DNA from: Solirubrobacterales bacterium
GTDB lineage: Bacteria; Actinomycetota; Thermoleophilia; Solirubrobacterales; Solirubrobacteraceae
NCBI GenBank assembly: GCA_003151895.1
Contig: PLYX01000112.1
Location: forward strand, 1 to 20,633
Length of the DNA stretch: 20,633 nucleotides
Reading direction: 5' to 3'
In this document: positions 7,226 to 14,623 of the stretch, in pieces
Layout of the letters: each line of letters opens with the position of its first letter
Position numbering within the stretch: position 1 is the stretch's first letter
Program-made: the position numbers and the translations under genes
Notes under the pieces: model-generated
Database searches by the model: none
The model's input: the letters and a program-made list of their open reading frames with translations, nothing else
Told to the model about the DNA's origin: nothing

Positions 7226-7467
7226 AGCCCGGCGGAGCTTGTGCAACAGCATCCACGCCGTCTCTCTTCCTCGGCGGCCTTCGCGATGCTCGCGTCGGCG
7301 CGGAAAGTCGCCAGCCGTGGTCGTCGCTCATGACGAAGCTCCTCGGCTCGCTCGGCCACAACCTCCCCAAGCATCCTCCCGAGTGAAAGGCCGCGGGCTC
7401 GAGCCTCGTGGGCGAGCATGGCCAGATCCTCGTCGCGAGCTACCACTGTGGTTCTTCGATTCGACAT
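7147..7467 (-). pseudogene. Truncated ribbon-helix-helix-type antitoxin gene without its toxin
   Basis: From an ATG at 7467 the minus strand encodes MSNRRTTVVARDEDLAMLAH followed by EARARGLSLGRMLGEVVAER. A short N-terminal beta-strand followed by two helices is the layout of VapB/CopG-like antitoxins. The similarity ends about residue 72 (near 7252) in EEERRRG. The frame then runs on for 34 more residues, antisense to the GH114 fragment, before a stop at 7147. The C-terminal toxin-binding tail is therefore replaced, and no PIN-domain or other toxin follows. The nearby palindrome at 7466-7483 could be its former operator. The gene is probably non-functional, although the DNA-binding half could still be made. 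Confidence 0.5.
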
Positions 7468-7483
7468 GATGCAAATGCTACAT
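7466..7483 (-). promoter_or_regulatory. Imperfect palindrome over the antitoxin start codon
   Basis: The plus-strand sequence ATGATGCAAATGCTACAT has half-sites ATGATGCA and, on the opposite strand, ATGTAGCA, which match at six of eight positions around a central AA. It covers the antitoxin ATG, where an autoregulated toxin-antitoxin operator would be expected. A further GATGC lies just to the right. This is inference from symmetry and position. Confidence 0.35.
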
Positions 7484-7507
7484 CTGATGCGCTTGTCTTT
7501 CAAGGGC

Positions 7508-7648
7508 GACGCCGGGCGTCCCGTCAAGGGCTCACGCATCGCGATCCTCGGCGCCGGCTACAAGCCCGGTGTCGGCGACATCCGCGAGTCACCCGCCCTG
7601 AAGATCCTCGCGCTGCTGTCCACGCTCGGCGCGGTCATCGACATCTGA
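7508..7648 (+). pseudogene. C-terminal fragment of a UDP-glucose/GDP-mannose dehydrogenase gene
   Basis: Forty-six codons read DAGRPVKGSRIAILGAGYKP then GVGDIRESPALKILALLSTL and GAVIDI before TGA. The VKGSRIAILG strand followed by YKPGVGDIRESPAL is the signature of the C-terminal UDP-binding domain of UDP-glucose 6-dehydrogenase and relatives. The NAD-binding and central domains are missing: upstream is the antitoxin start region, and the frame there bears no resemblance to the family. Full-length members usually have a few dozen more residues beyond this point, so the fragment is cut at both ends. Nucleotide-sugar dehydrogenases are common in EPS loci, so this may be the last trace of an earlier member of this one. 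Confidence 0.7.
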
Positions 7649-7655
7649 GCCACTC
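7624..7655 (+). repeat. Right copy of a 32-bp direct repeat
   Basis: This matches 3833-3864 at 31 of 32 positions in the same orientation. It covers the last codons and stop of the dehydrogenase fragment (LGAVIDI-stop) and seven bases beyond. The similarity ends abruptly on both sides. The two copies enclose about 3.8 kb containing the S53 gene and the gene fragments. Confidence 0.75.
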
Positions 7656-7726
7656 CCTGCCCTCGGTGCAGCGCGTTTGTGAGAGGCGCATAACAAGCGC
7701 GAGGGGCGATGCGCTATCCGCGAAGG

Positions 7727-7809
7727 CGTTCAGACACTGAACGCAAGATGAGACGCGTGACCCATTGGTGACCACGGGCCAAACGAGGACACTGATCTTG
7801 CGTGTTCAG
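7727..7809 (+). promoter_or_regulatory. Palindrome-rich leader of the EPS operon
   Basis: CGTTCAGACACTGAACG (7727-7743) is a perfect 7-bp inverted repeat with a 3-bp centre. A second, longer inverted repeat overlaps it: CTGAACGCAAGAT (7737-7749) pairs with ATCTTGCGTGTTCAG (7795-7809), the right arm carrying two extra bases. Between these arms GTGACC occurs twice, 11 bp apart (7757-7762 and 7768-7773). The six-base element GTTCAG/CTGAAC therefore appears three times. The region lies in the 228-bp gap before the first EPS gene, where an operator or a structured 5' leader is expected. I could not pick a confident -35/-10 pair. Confidence 0.5.
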
Positions 7810-7876
7810 CAGAGATCACGCACTGGGCTCCGCTCTTGCGGCGCTCTCCCTTCGCAACCAGGAGGCTTTCCTACCA

Positions 7877-9478
7877 ATGCCCCAGTCCGAACAATGGGAT
7901 GTCCCGATGCTCGCGAAGATCCTGCGACGCAGGTCCAAGTCGATCGCTCTGCTCGCGGTGGTCGCGATGGCCGCCGCGCTCGCCTTCTCCCTCGCGCAGA
8001 CGCGCGAGTACACAGCCACCGCCGGAATTCTCTTTCGCCAGCAAAATATAGGTCAGGCGCTGCTCGGGAGCACCGCGCTTCCACCCTCGAGCGACCCTAC
8101 CCGTCAGGCAAGCACCAACCTGACGCTCGTCTCGCTTCCGACAATCGCTGAACAGACCGGAGCCGCGCTGGTACCGAAGCTCTCGCGCACGGAAGTGCAG
8201 CGCAAGATCTCTGTCTCCGCCGCCTCCCAGTCTGAAGTCGTCAACGTCTCGGCCACAGATCGCGTGCCGGGCCGCGCCGCGGACATCGCCAATGCCTATG
8301 CGGCGCAGGTAGTCCAGTTTCAGCTCAGCACCGACCACGATGCGCTGGCCGCCGCCAAGTCGCAGCTCCAAGCTCAGCTGACCGCCCTCGGCCCCGCCGC
8401 CAAGCACAGCGCCCAAGCCAAGACGCTGCGCGCACGCGAGCAGCAGCTCGCCGTCGTCTCCTCGCTGCAGACCGGTGAAGCCGAGGTCGTGCAGCCGGCC
8501 ACCAAGCCCACCTCGCCCTCCTCGCCAAGCATCGCGCGCAACGCCGTGCTCGGACTGCTCGTGGGTCTGGTTCTCGGTGTCGCCCTGGCGCTGGTTCGTG
8601 AGGGGTTCGATCGCAGGATCAAGGACGTGGAGAACCTGGAGGAGATCTTCGGCGCACCGGTCCTCGCGGCCGTCGCCGACATGACAGACGCGGAACCGGC
8701 TACCGAGAGCTTCCGCACTCTGCGCGCCCAGCTGCGCTACTTCAGCATCGACAAGAATATCCGCACGGTGCTCGTCACCTCTGCGGTCGCAGGCGAGGGG
8801 AAGACGACGGTGGCAAGCAACCTGGCGCGTGCCGCGGGAGCGCTTCCCGGCTCGCGCACCCTCCTGATCGAGGCCGACCTGCGCAAGGGGGATCTCGCTG
8901 GAGTACTCGGCGTCGAGCAGTCTCCAGGACTGGTGCAGGTGCTCAGCGGCGAGATCGACCTACACAGCGCGATCCAGCGTCCCAAGCGCTTCAACGAAGC
9001 TACCGGTGAGGCCGGAGATCCGCCTGCATTCGACGTGCTCGTCGCCGGTGCGTCCCCACCCAATGCCGCCGAGATGCTCGATAGCCAGTCGATGGTCGCA
9101 TTGCTTGCCACGGCCAGCGCCAGCTACGACCTGATCATCATCGACACCGCGCCGCTGCTGCTCGTAGCGGACGCGATGCCCCTCCTGCGCAGCGTCAGCG
9201 GCGTGCTCGCGGTCGCCTCTCTGGGGAGTACCAAACGGGATGCGTTGCAGTTCCTGCGCAAGAAGCTGAGTCAGGTGGACGCACCCGTGCTCGGCCTGGT
9301 AGCCAACCGCGTGCCGGCACAGGACGTCGCCGGTGGCTACGGGTACGGATACGGCTACCGCAACCCGGAGCAGCGCTCGTCTCCAGATGGCGTTGTACGA
9401 CAGAGCCAGGGCAAAGCAACGCCGTCCGAGCAACAGCCCGACACCAAGGCTGCGTCATCCGAGCACATTCCCGCTTGA
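7877..9478 (+). CDS. Wzz-BY-kinase fusion: EPS chain-length regulator and tyrosine autokinase
   Basis: A 533-residue single-chain bacterial tyrosine kinase. An N-terminal Wzz-type region with one membrane helix (about 22-40) leads to an extracellular part with a coiled-coil-like stretch (about 155-195) and a second membrane helix (about 222-240). The cytoplasmic kinase domain follows: Walker A SAVAGEGKTT (302-311), Walker A' LLIEADLRK (329-337) and Walker B LIIIDTAPL (419-427). After it, GGYGYGYGYR (486-495) gives four alternating tyrosines (488, 490, 492, 494), the expected autophosphorylation cluster. In this family, cycles of tyrosine phosphorylation control EPS polymerisation and export. 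The start is the ATG at 7877, with AGGAGG at 7860-7865 (11-nt spacing); an upstream in-frame start at 7802 lacks such support. First gene of the operon. Confidence 0.92.
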   Translation: MPQSEQWDVPMLAKILRRRSKSIALLAVVAMAAALAFSLAQTREYTATAGILFRQQNIGQALLGSTALPPSSDPTRQASTNLTLVSLPTIAEQTGAALVPKLSRTEVQRKISVSAASQSEVVNVSATDRVPGRAADIANAYAAQVVQFQLSTDHDALAAAKSQLQAQLTALGPAAKHSAQAKTLRAREQQLAVVSSLQTGEAEVVQPATKPTSPSSPSIARNAVLGLLVGLVLGVALALVREGFDRRIKDVENLEEIFGAPVLAAVADMTDAEPATESFRTLRAQLRYFSIDKNIRTVLVTSAVAGEGKTTVASNLARAAGALPGSRTLLIEADLRKGDLAGVLGVEQSPGLVQVLSGEIDLHSAIQRPKRFNEATGEAGDPPAFDVLVAGASPPNAAEMLDSQSMVALLATASASYDLIIIDTAPLLLVADAMPLLRSVSGVLAVASLGSTKRDALQFLRKKLSQVDAPVLGLVANRVPAQDVAGGYGYGYGYRNPEQRSSPDGVVRQSQGKATPSEQQPDTKAASSEHIPA

Positions 9479-9532
9479 CAGGAAGTCAGGCCGGGCGATG
9501 AGACAACGATCCTCGACAAAGGCAGGAAGCCA

Positions 9533-10684
9533 ATGCGCATAGCGATCGTGGGTAGCCGCGGCTACCCAAGCTACTACGGAGGGTTCGAGACATTCGTGCG
9601 CCGTCTGGCGCCGGCGCTGCGCGACCAGGGCCACGACGTGACCGTGTACGGGCGGAGCGGTGGCCTGCGCTATCGCACGCGCGTCACCGACGGCATCCGC
9701 TGCATCGACACGCCCGGCATCGAGTCAAAGTCGCTGTCCACCCTCTCGCATGGATGGTTCGCGAGCACGCACGCCAGCCACAGCGATTACGACGTCGCGC
9801 TCGTGGTCAACGTGGCCCACGGGTTCTTCCTCGGGCAGTTCCAGGCAGCCGGCATTCCGACCGTCGTCAACGTGGACGGCATCGAGTGGCTGCGTGCGAA
9901 GTGGGGCGCGCTCGCGAAGAGCACGTTCCGGATGGGCGCGCGACTGACCGCCTCCCGCGGCTCTGTGCTCGTGGCCGATTCGCGTGCCGTCGCCGACATC
10001 TGGGAGACGAAGTTCGACATCCGTCCCCAGCACGTGGCCTATGGAGCCGACGTGGTGAACGACAACGGCCAGGATCGCGTCCGAGAGATCGGCCTGGAGC
10101 CGGGCTCCTACCTGCTCGTCGTCGCCCGGCTGGTGCCGGAGAACAACGTGGAACTCTTCCTCGACGCCGTCGAGGATCTGCCGGCACGCCCCCCGGTGGT
10201 GGTTGTCGGCTCGGCGAACTACCGCTGTGCGACCGCCCGGCGCCTGGAGGAGATGAGCGCGCGCGGAGACGTGCAATGGCTCGGCCACGTGGACGACCAG
10301 ACGCTGCTCGGGCAGCTGTGGAGCAACTGCCGCCTCTACGTCCACGGCCACTCCGCGGGCGGCACCAACCCGGCGCTCCTGCAGGCGCTGGGCTTCGGCG
10401 CGCCGACCGTAGCCCTGGACACGGTGTTCAACCGCGAGGTTCTCAACCCCTTTCCGAGCGCCCTATACCCGGCCAACCCCGAGAGTCTGCGCGACATCAT
10501 GGCGCGCGAGCTGCGGGAGCCGGGGAGCCACGCGACCGCCGTGCATGAGGGGCAAGCACTGGTGCAGGGATCCTATGCCTGGGAGGACATCTGCGTAGGG
10601 TACGAGCGCCTGCTGATGGAGGCCGCCGAAACGGCCGCCGAGCCGGTCCGGCTGCAGGCCGTGCCGGCCGTCGCAGGCGGCTAG
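9533..10684 (+). CDS. DUF1972-containing GT4-type glycosyltransferase
   Basis: A 383-residue GT-B glycosyltransferase. Residues 1-20 (MRIAIVGSRGYPSYYGGFET) are the hallmark of the DUF1972 N-terminal domain (Pfam PF09314), found in rhamnosyl- and other EPS or S-layer glycan transferases. The C-terminal Rossmann half has LLVVARLVPENN (194-205), and the donor site is HGHSAGGTNPALLQAL (271-286). Most relatives, from memory, have Glu where Gln284 stands (LLEAM), so the second Glu of the EX7E-like motif appears to be replaced. It probably adds a nucleotide-activated hexose to a lipid-linked intermediate at the cytoplasmic membrane; the sugar cannot be read from sequence. An AGGAAG lies about 7 nt before the ATG. 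It is the second gene of the operon, 54 bp after the BY-kinase gene. Confidence 0.9.
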   Translation: MRIAIVGSRGYPSYYGGFETFVRRLAPALRDQGHDVTVYGRSGGLRYRTRVTDGIRCIDTPGIESKSLSTLSHGWFASTHASHSDYDVALVVNVAHGFFLGQFQAAGIPTVVNVDGIEWLRAKWGALAKSTFRMGARLTASRGSVLVADSRAVADIWETKFDIRPQHVAYGADVVNDNGQDRVREIGLEPGSYLLVVARLVPENNVELFLDAVEDLPARPPVVVVGSANYRCATARRLEEMSARGDVQWLGHVDDQTLLGQLWSNCRLYVHGHSAGGTNPALLQALGFGAPTVALDTVFNREVLNPFPSALYPANPESLRDIMARELREPGSHATAVHEGQALVQGSYAWEDICVGYERLLMEAAETAAEPVRLQAVPAVAGG

Positions 10685-10686
10685 CA

Positions 10687-12129
10687 ATGCAGCCCACGTA
10701 CGTCCTCGGTCCAGCCGTGACGGCCCGAGGCAAATCCCGTTCGCGCGGTGTGCGGGCGACGGTGAACGACCTGCGAGACGCCACCACCCCGCAGAGGCTG
10801 ATCGGTGTGTGCCTGGGCATCGCGCTCGGCTGGGCGGTTGTCGAGGAGCCCAAGCTCGCCGTTATGCTGCTTGCCGTCGGTGCGTGCGTGGCGGCGCAAG
10901 CGATCGGCGTACGCCGCCTCGTGCTGGTCCTGATCGTGGCAACGTTCGTCACCAGGTTTCGCATCGTTGTCGGCGGCTTTCATTTCATGCCCGAGCACGT
11001 GGTGCTGCTGGTGGCCCTTCTAAGCCTCGCGCTGAGCACGCGTCTGAGCCGAGTGGCGGCGGTGCTGCGTTCACCAACAGTGCTGCTGCTGGGGCTGTTC
11101 ATCGTGTGGGCAACAGCCATGTCCTTCCTGCGGGCGCCCGAGCGCACCGCCAGCCTGGCGATCGCCGGCTGGCTCGCACTCGACTGGCTGATCCTCGTGC
11201 TCGCGCTCGCCGCGGTCGACGACACCGAGACAATCGAGCGCGTCGGCTCCGCGGCCGCGGTGGCCGCCGCGATCGCGGCGATCGCCCTGTGGGTGCTCTC
11301 ATCCGCCGGCCTGATCGCCTTCGGCACCCAGCACGAGACGCTCACCGGCGCGCCCGCGGCCTATGGACTCTCCTTCGAGGCCAACATCCTCGCCTCAACG
11401 CTCGCGATCTGGCTGTTCCTGATCCTCACGAGCGCGCGCTCGACCCGCTTTCGCGTGACCGCGTTCGGCCTGCTCGGGACCGCCCTCGTGCTGAGCCTGA
11501 CCCGCGCGGCGATCATCGGCCTCCTGCTCGGACTGGCGGTGTGGGCGGTGCTCGAAGGCAAGGTGGCGCTGCGCCGCACCTTCCGAAGTCTCGCGGCTGC
11601 GGCGGTGGCAATCGTGGTTCTCTCGTTGCTTGTGCCGAGCGTGACCTCTCCATTCACGACCAAGCTCGCCGCCGCGACGGCATTCAACTCCGGCACCGGT
11701 CAACTGCGTGTGGAATCCTGGACCAGTGCACTCGGCGACATCCATGGCTCCACAGACGCGCTTTTTGGGCTCGGCCTGAACACGTTCGGGCAACGGCACC
11801 TCGACCCCACCGTACCCGAACTCGACCGCGCCTATTATCTGGGCAACCTGCCCCTGGAGATCTTCTACGACACCGGGCTCGTCGGCGTCCTCCTGCTCGC
11901 GGGTGCGGTTGTCTCGATGCGACCGCTGCGGCGCAAGCGGCCGGGCCGAGCTGTCGGTCTCATCCTCATCTTCCTCGTCTGCTCGATCACCACCAGCACC
12001 TTCTGGTTCGGCTCCACATGGCTGCTGATCGCGATGGCGCTGCGGGGAGCGCCGCGCAGCGCGCGGGCACCGGCGACATCCCGCGGAGACCCACGGCCGG
12101 CGGTTGCACTCACCGTCTCGCCTCGATGA
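10687..12129 (+). CDS. Wzy/O-antigen-ligase-type polysaccharide polymerase
   Basis: A 480-residue polytopic membrane protein with roughly a dozen hydrophobic segments. The family signature is in the middle: FEANILASTLAIWLF, then LSLTRAAIIGLLLGLAVWAV, which match the O-antigen ligase/polymerase family (Wzy_C, PF04932). The large periplasmic-side loop lies between about residues 315 and 390, and a Pro/Arg/Ala-rich cytoplasmic tail ends the protein. With a flippase next to it, the likely job is to join lipid-linked repeat units into polymer outside the membrane; a ligase role is the alternative. The ATG at 10687 is 2 nt after the previous stop, with AGGCGG upstream. The last codons overlap the next gene by 4 nt (ATGA), indicating translational coupling. 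Confidence 0.85.
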   Translation: MQPTYVLGPAVTARGKSRSRGVRATVNDLRDATTPQRLIGVCLGIALGWAVVEEPKLAVMLLAVGACVAAQAIGVRRLVLVLIVATFVTRFRIVVGGFHFMPEHVVLLVALLSLALSTRLSRVAAVLRSPTVLLLGLFIVWATAMSFLRAPERTASLAIAGWLALDWLILVLALAAVDDTETIERVGSAAAVAAAIAAIALWVLSSAGLIAFGTQHETLTGAPAAYGLSFEANILASTLAIWLFLILTSARSTRFRVTAFGLLGTALVLSLTRAAIIGLLLGLAVWAVLEGKVALRRTFRSLAAAAVAIVVLSLLVPSVTSPFTTKLAAATAFNSGTGQLRVESWTSALGDIHGSTDALFGLGLNTFGQRHLDPTVPELDRAYYLGNLPLEIFYDTGLVGVLLLAGAVVSMRPLRRKRPGRAVGLILIFLVCSITTSTFWFGSTWLLIAMALRGAPRSARAPATSRGDPRPAVALTVSPR

Positions 12130-13826
12130 GCGTCGCCCCCGAGCAGCTCCAGCGGCCCCGCAATCCAGCGCGCACGCGGACAGCAGCCAACAGACAGTCA
12201 GAAACACTTACCGACGGCGCGCTCGACGGCGCGGAGGCGCTACTCGCCACGGAGACCACCACCGAGACCCCGACCGCAGGGCTGCCGGTGACTGCGGAGG
12301 TCCTCGCCGCCGACCCGGAGGGCAGCGTATTCGCTGCCAACCGCGCCGATCCAATCGTCAAGAGCAGCGTCACGTACTGGATCGCCGCGGCGATCGCCTT
12401 GGCGTTCGGACTTCTGCGAACCAAGGTCACCGCTGTGGCCGTGGGACCGCACGGCCTTGGAATCATCTCTCAGCTGAACAACGTGGCGCTCGTCCTTGGC
12501 GCCGCGAGCGTGCTCGGTGTTCCCGTGTTCGGCGCCCGAGCGCTGGCCCGCGCCCGAGCCCAGCAGGATCGCGAGGCCGAACGCTCGGTGATCCGCTTCA
12601 TCCTCGCCGCTCCGCTCCTCTGCGCCGTCGTCCTCGTCTTCTTCGCGCTGCTGTTTCGCCAGCAGCTCGGCGCGGCGGTTGTGGGCTCGACTTCCTACGG
12701 CCTCGGCCTGCTGCTCGCCCTGCTCTCGGTGCCGTTCAACATCGCCTTCACGGCCCTTCAGACCCTACAGCAGGGTCGCGACAACGCCTCTCGATTCAAT
12801 CGAACGGTAGTCGTGGCCGCCATCGGCAACCTGATCGTCGTGGTCCCGCTGGTGGTGATCTGGGGCTTCCGCGGAGCCGAGCTCGCGATACTGGCGACGA
12901 GCGTAGTGCTGTTCGCTGTCGCGGCCCGCTCGGCACCCAGCGACCTGCGCCAGATCTCCCTCCGCGGCCTTCGTCTCGGCGTCACCGAGCGCACCCTGCT
13001 GCGAGCCGGTATCGCAAGCGTCATCCTCGGAACTCTCGTCCTCGGCGTAGAAACCGTGCTCAGGTCCCGTCTCGGCCACCTCGACGGGTTCGGTGCCGTC
13101 GGTCTGTACCAGCCGGCGAGCTTGCTGTCGACCCAGCTATTCCTGCAGTTCGACCTCGGCATCACGCTCTTTCTGACTACCAAGCTCTCGGCGTCGTTCG
13201 CGCTGGGAGACGATCGTGCGGTTCGATCCTCGATCTCCTCGGCTCTCCGGCTCGGCCTGCTGGTGGGTACCCCTCTCATGCTCCTCGGCGTGGGAGGCCG
13301 ATCGGTGATCGTCGCAACGCTGTTCACCGGCCGCTTCCACGGGGGTCAGCAGGCAATCGCGCTACAGATGGGGGGGGAGTTCCTGCGGATGATCTCCTTC
13401 GTGCTCAGTATCGTCCTGATCTCGACAGGTCGCGTACGTGCATGGTTTGCGGTCAACCTGCTGCCGCTGCTGCTGCAATTGGGAGCCGGCTGGATCTTGC
13501 TGCCGCGCATGGGGGTCGACGCGCTGCCGGTTTCGTTCATCCTCGCGTACGGCTTGACCACAGTGACGATCATGCTGGTCACCGCGAGGCTTCCGGTACT
13601 GAGACCCAGTCGGCGGGAGACGCGGATGACCATCGCCTGCACGGGAGTGCTCGCCATCGCGATAGCAGGCGTCGCTATATCTCCCACCGCGCTGTTGGAT
13701 GCGTGTATCTGTGCGACCGGTCTCGTGATCCCCGCCCTCTGCTCCGCTCGAGCGGAGCGGCGAATCGTCCGCGACCGAATCATGCAAGCCACCCGAGCGT
13801 CCGGTCTGCGGCTGCGCCGTGTATAG
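12126..13826 (+). CDS. Wzx-type polysaccharide flippase
   Basis: A 566-residue membrane protein of the polysaccharide transporter group in the MOP superfamily. Hydrophobic segments begin at about residue 83 (SVTYWIAAAIALAFGLLRTK) and continue to the C-terminus, about a dozen to fourteen in total. GPHGLGIISQLNN and the following small-residue-rich helices are typical of Wzx N-terminal halves. The first 75 residues are an unusual hydrophilic, Thr/Glu/Ala-rich extension absent from compact Wzx proteins. The start is the ATG at 12126, which overlaps the polymerase stop (ATGA). A much longer open frame exists upstream, but it runs through the polymerase gene in another phase and is not credible. 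The protein is expected to flip lipid-linked repeat units across the cytoplasmic membrane. Confidence 0.87.
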   Translation: MSVAPEQLQRPRNPARTRTAANRQSETLTDGALDGAEALLATETTTETPTAGLPVTAEVLAADPEGSVFAANRADPIVKSSVTYWIAAAIALAFGLLRTKVTAVAVGPHGLGIISQLNNVALVLGAASVLGVPVFGARALARARAQQDREAERSVIRFILAAPLLCAVVLVFFALLFRQQLGAAVVGSTSYGLGLLLALLSVPFNIAFTALQTLQQGRDNASRFNRTVVVAAIGNLIVVVPLVVIWGFRGAELAILATSVVLFAVAARSAPSDLRQISLRGLRLGVTERTLLRAGIASVILGTLVLGVETVLRSRLGHLDGFGAVGLYQPASLLSTQLFLQFDLGITLFLTTKLSASFALGDDRAVRSSISSALRLGLLVGTPLMLLGVGGRSVIVATLFTGRFHGGQQAIALQMGGEFLRMISFVLSIVLISTGRVRAWFAVNLLPLLLQLGAGWILLPRMGVDALPVSFILAYGLTTVTIMLVTARLPVLRPSRRETRMTIACTGVLAIAIAGVAISPTALLDACICATGLVIPALCSARAERRIVRDRIMQATRASGLRLRRV

Positions 13827-13875
13827 CCTTCAAGGTCGCGGGCGCATCGTCCATGCGTAGAGTCCTGCTCCTCTG

Positions 13876-14619
13876 ATGCCTATCGGCACCGCCAACTTCT
13901 ACGACGACCGCTTCTTTGACGACCAGCGCGAGGAGTCTTCGCGCTCCGCGGCGGTTGTCGTGCCACTCGTCCACGAGATTCTCAGTTCCCGCTCAGTGCT
14001 GGACGTCGGCTGCGGAATCGGTCCGTGGATTCAGGCATGGATGCAGCTCGGTGTGACCGATGTGGTGGGAGTCGACGGGCCATATGTATCTCAGGAGCAG
14101 CTGCTCATGCCCACACAGAGCTATCTGGCCGCAGACCTGACGAGGCCACTCGACCTCGGCCGGCAGTTCGACCTCGTCAGCTGCCTAGAGGTCGCCGAGC
14201 ACCTCGACGCGACGTATGCCGCCACGCTCCTCGACAGCCTCACGCGACACGGCGATGTCGTGCTGTTCTCTGCCGCCGTCCCCGGCCAGCCGGGCACTCA
14301 CCACGTCAACTGTGCGTGGCCAAGTCACTGGGTGAAGCTGTTCGGAGAAAAGGGTTGGCAGGTACTGGACATCCTGCGAGGCGCGCTATGGAACGACGAG
14401 CGCGTCGGCTGGTGCTATCGCCAGAACCTGCTTCTCTTCGTCGGCCCAGGGAGGCGGGGTTTACTCTCGCTCAAGGCGACAGACGGCTCCTCGATGCCGC
14501 TGAATGTCGCCCACCCGGGCCTCATCGAAGAGTTGACGCGACCTCAGGGAGTTCGCTTCCAAACGCGGGCTTGGCTGCGCGAAGCTCGGTGGTCGATCAG
14601 TCAGAAGCTGTCTCGGTGA
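13876..14619 (+). CDS. Class I SAM-dependent methyltransferase
   Basis: A 247-residue Rossmann-fold methyltransferase. The SAM-binding motif I is VLDVGCGIGP (41-50), the acidic end of the second strand is VVGVDG (63-68, Asp67), and the post-I motif is CLEVAEHL (103-110). The N-terminal stretch FYDDRFFDDQREESSRSA resembles methyltransferases found in glycan clusters. The C-terminal 60 residues lack a recognised domain. The ATG at 13876 lies 49 nt after the flippase stop and has only a weak ribosome-binding site. Given its neighbours, the substrate is probably a sugar or lipid-linked glycan of the EPS; this is inference. Confidence 0.85.
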   Translation: MPIGTANFYDDRFFDDQREESSRSAAVVVPLVHEILSSRSVLDVGCGIGPWIQAWMQLGVTDVVGVDGPYVSQEQLLMPTQSYLAADLTRPLDLGRQFDLVSCLEVAEHLDATYAATLLDSLTRHGDVVLFSAAVPGQPGTHHVNCAWPSHWVKLFGEKGWQVLDILRGALWNDERVGWCYRQNLLLFVGPGRRGLLSLKATDGSSMPLNVAHPGLIEELTRPQGVRFQTRAWLREARWSISQKLSR

Positions 14620-14623
14620 GCGT

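Noticed and set aside
10809..12125. A 439-codon in-frame extension upstream of the flippase gene
   Set aside because: It overlaps the whole polymerase gene in another phase, is Arg/Pro-rich and low in hydrophobic content, and the ATG at 12126 forms a standard ATGA overlap with the polymerase stop.
12104..13876. A 590-codon open frame overlapping the flippase gene on the same strand
   Set aside because: It is extremely Arg/Pro/Ser-rich with no domain-like pattern, a GC-driven shadow of the real membrane protein frame.
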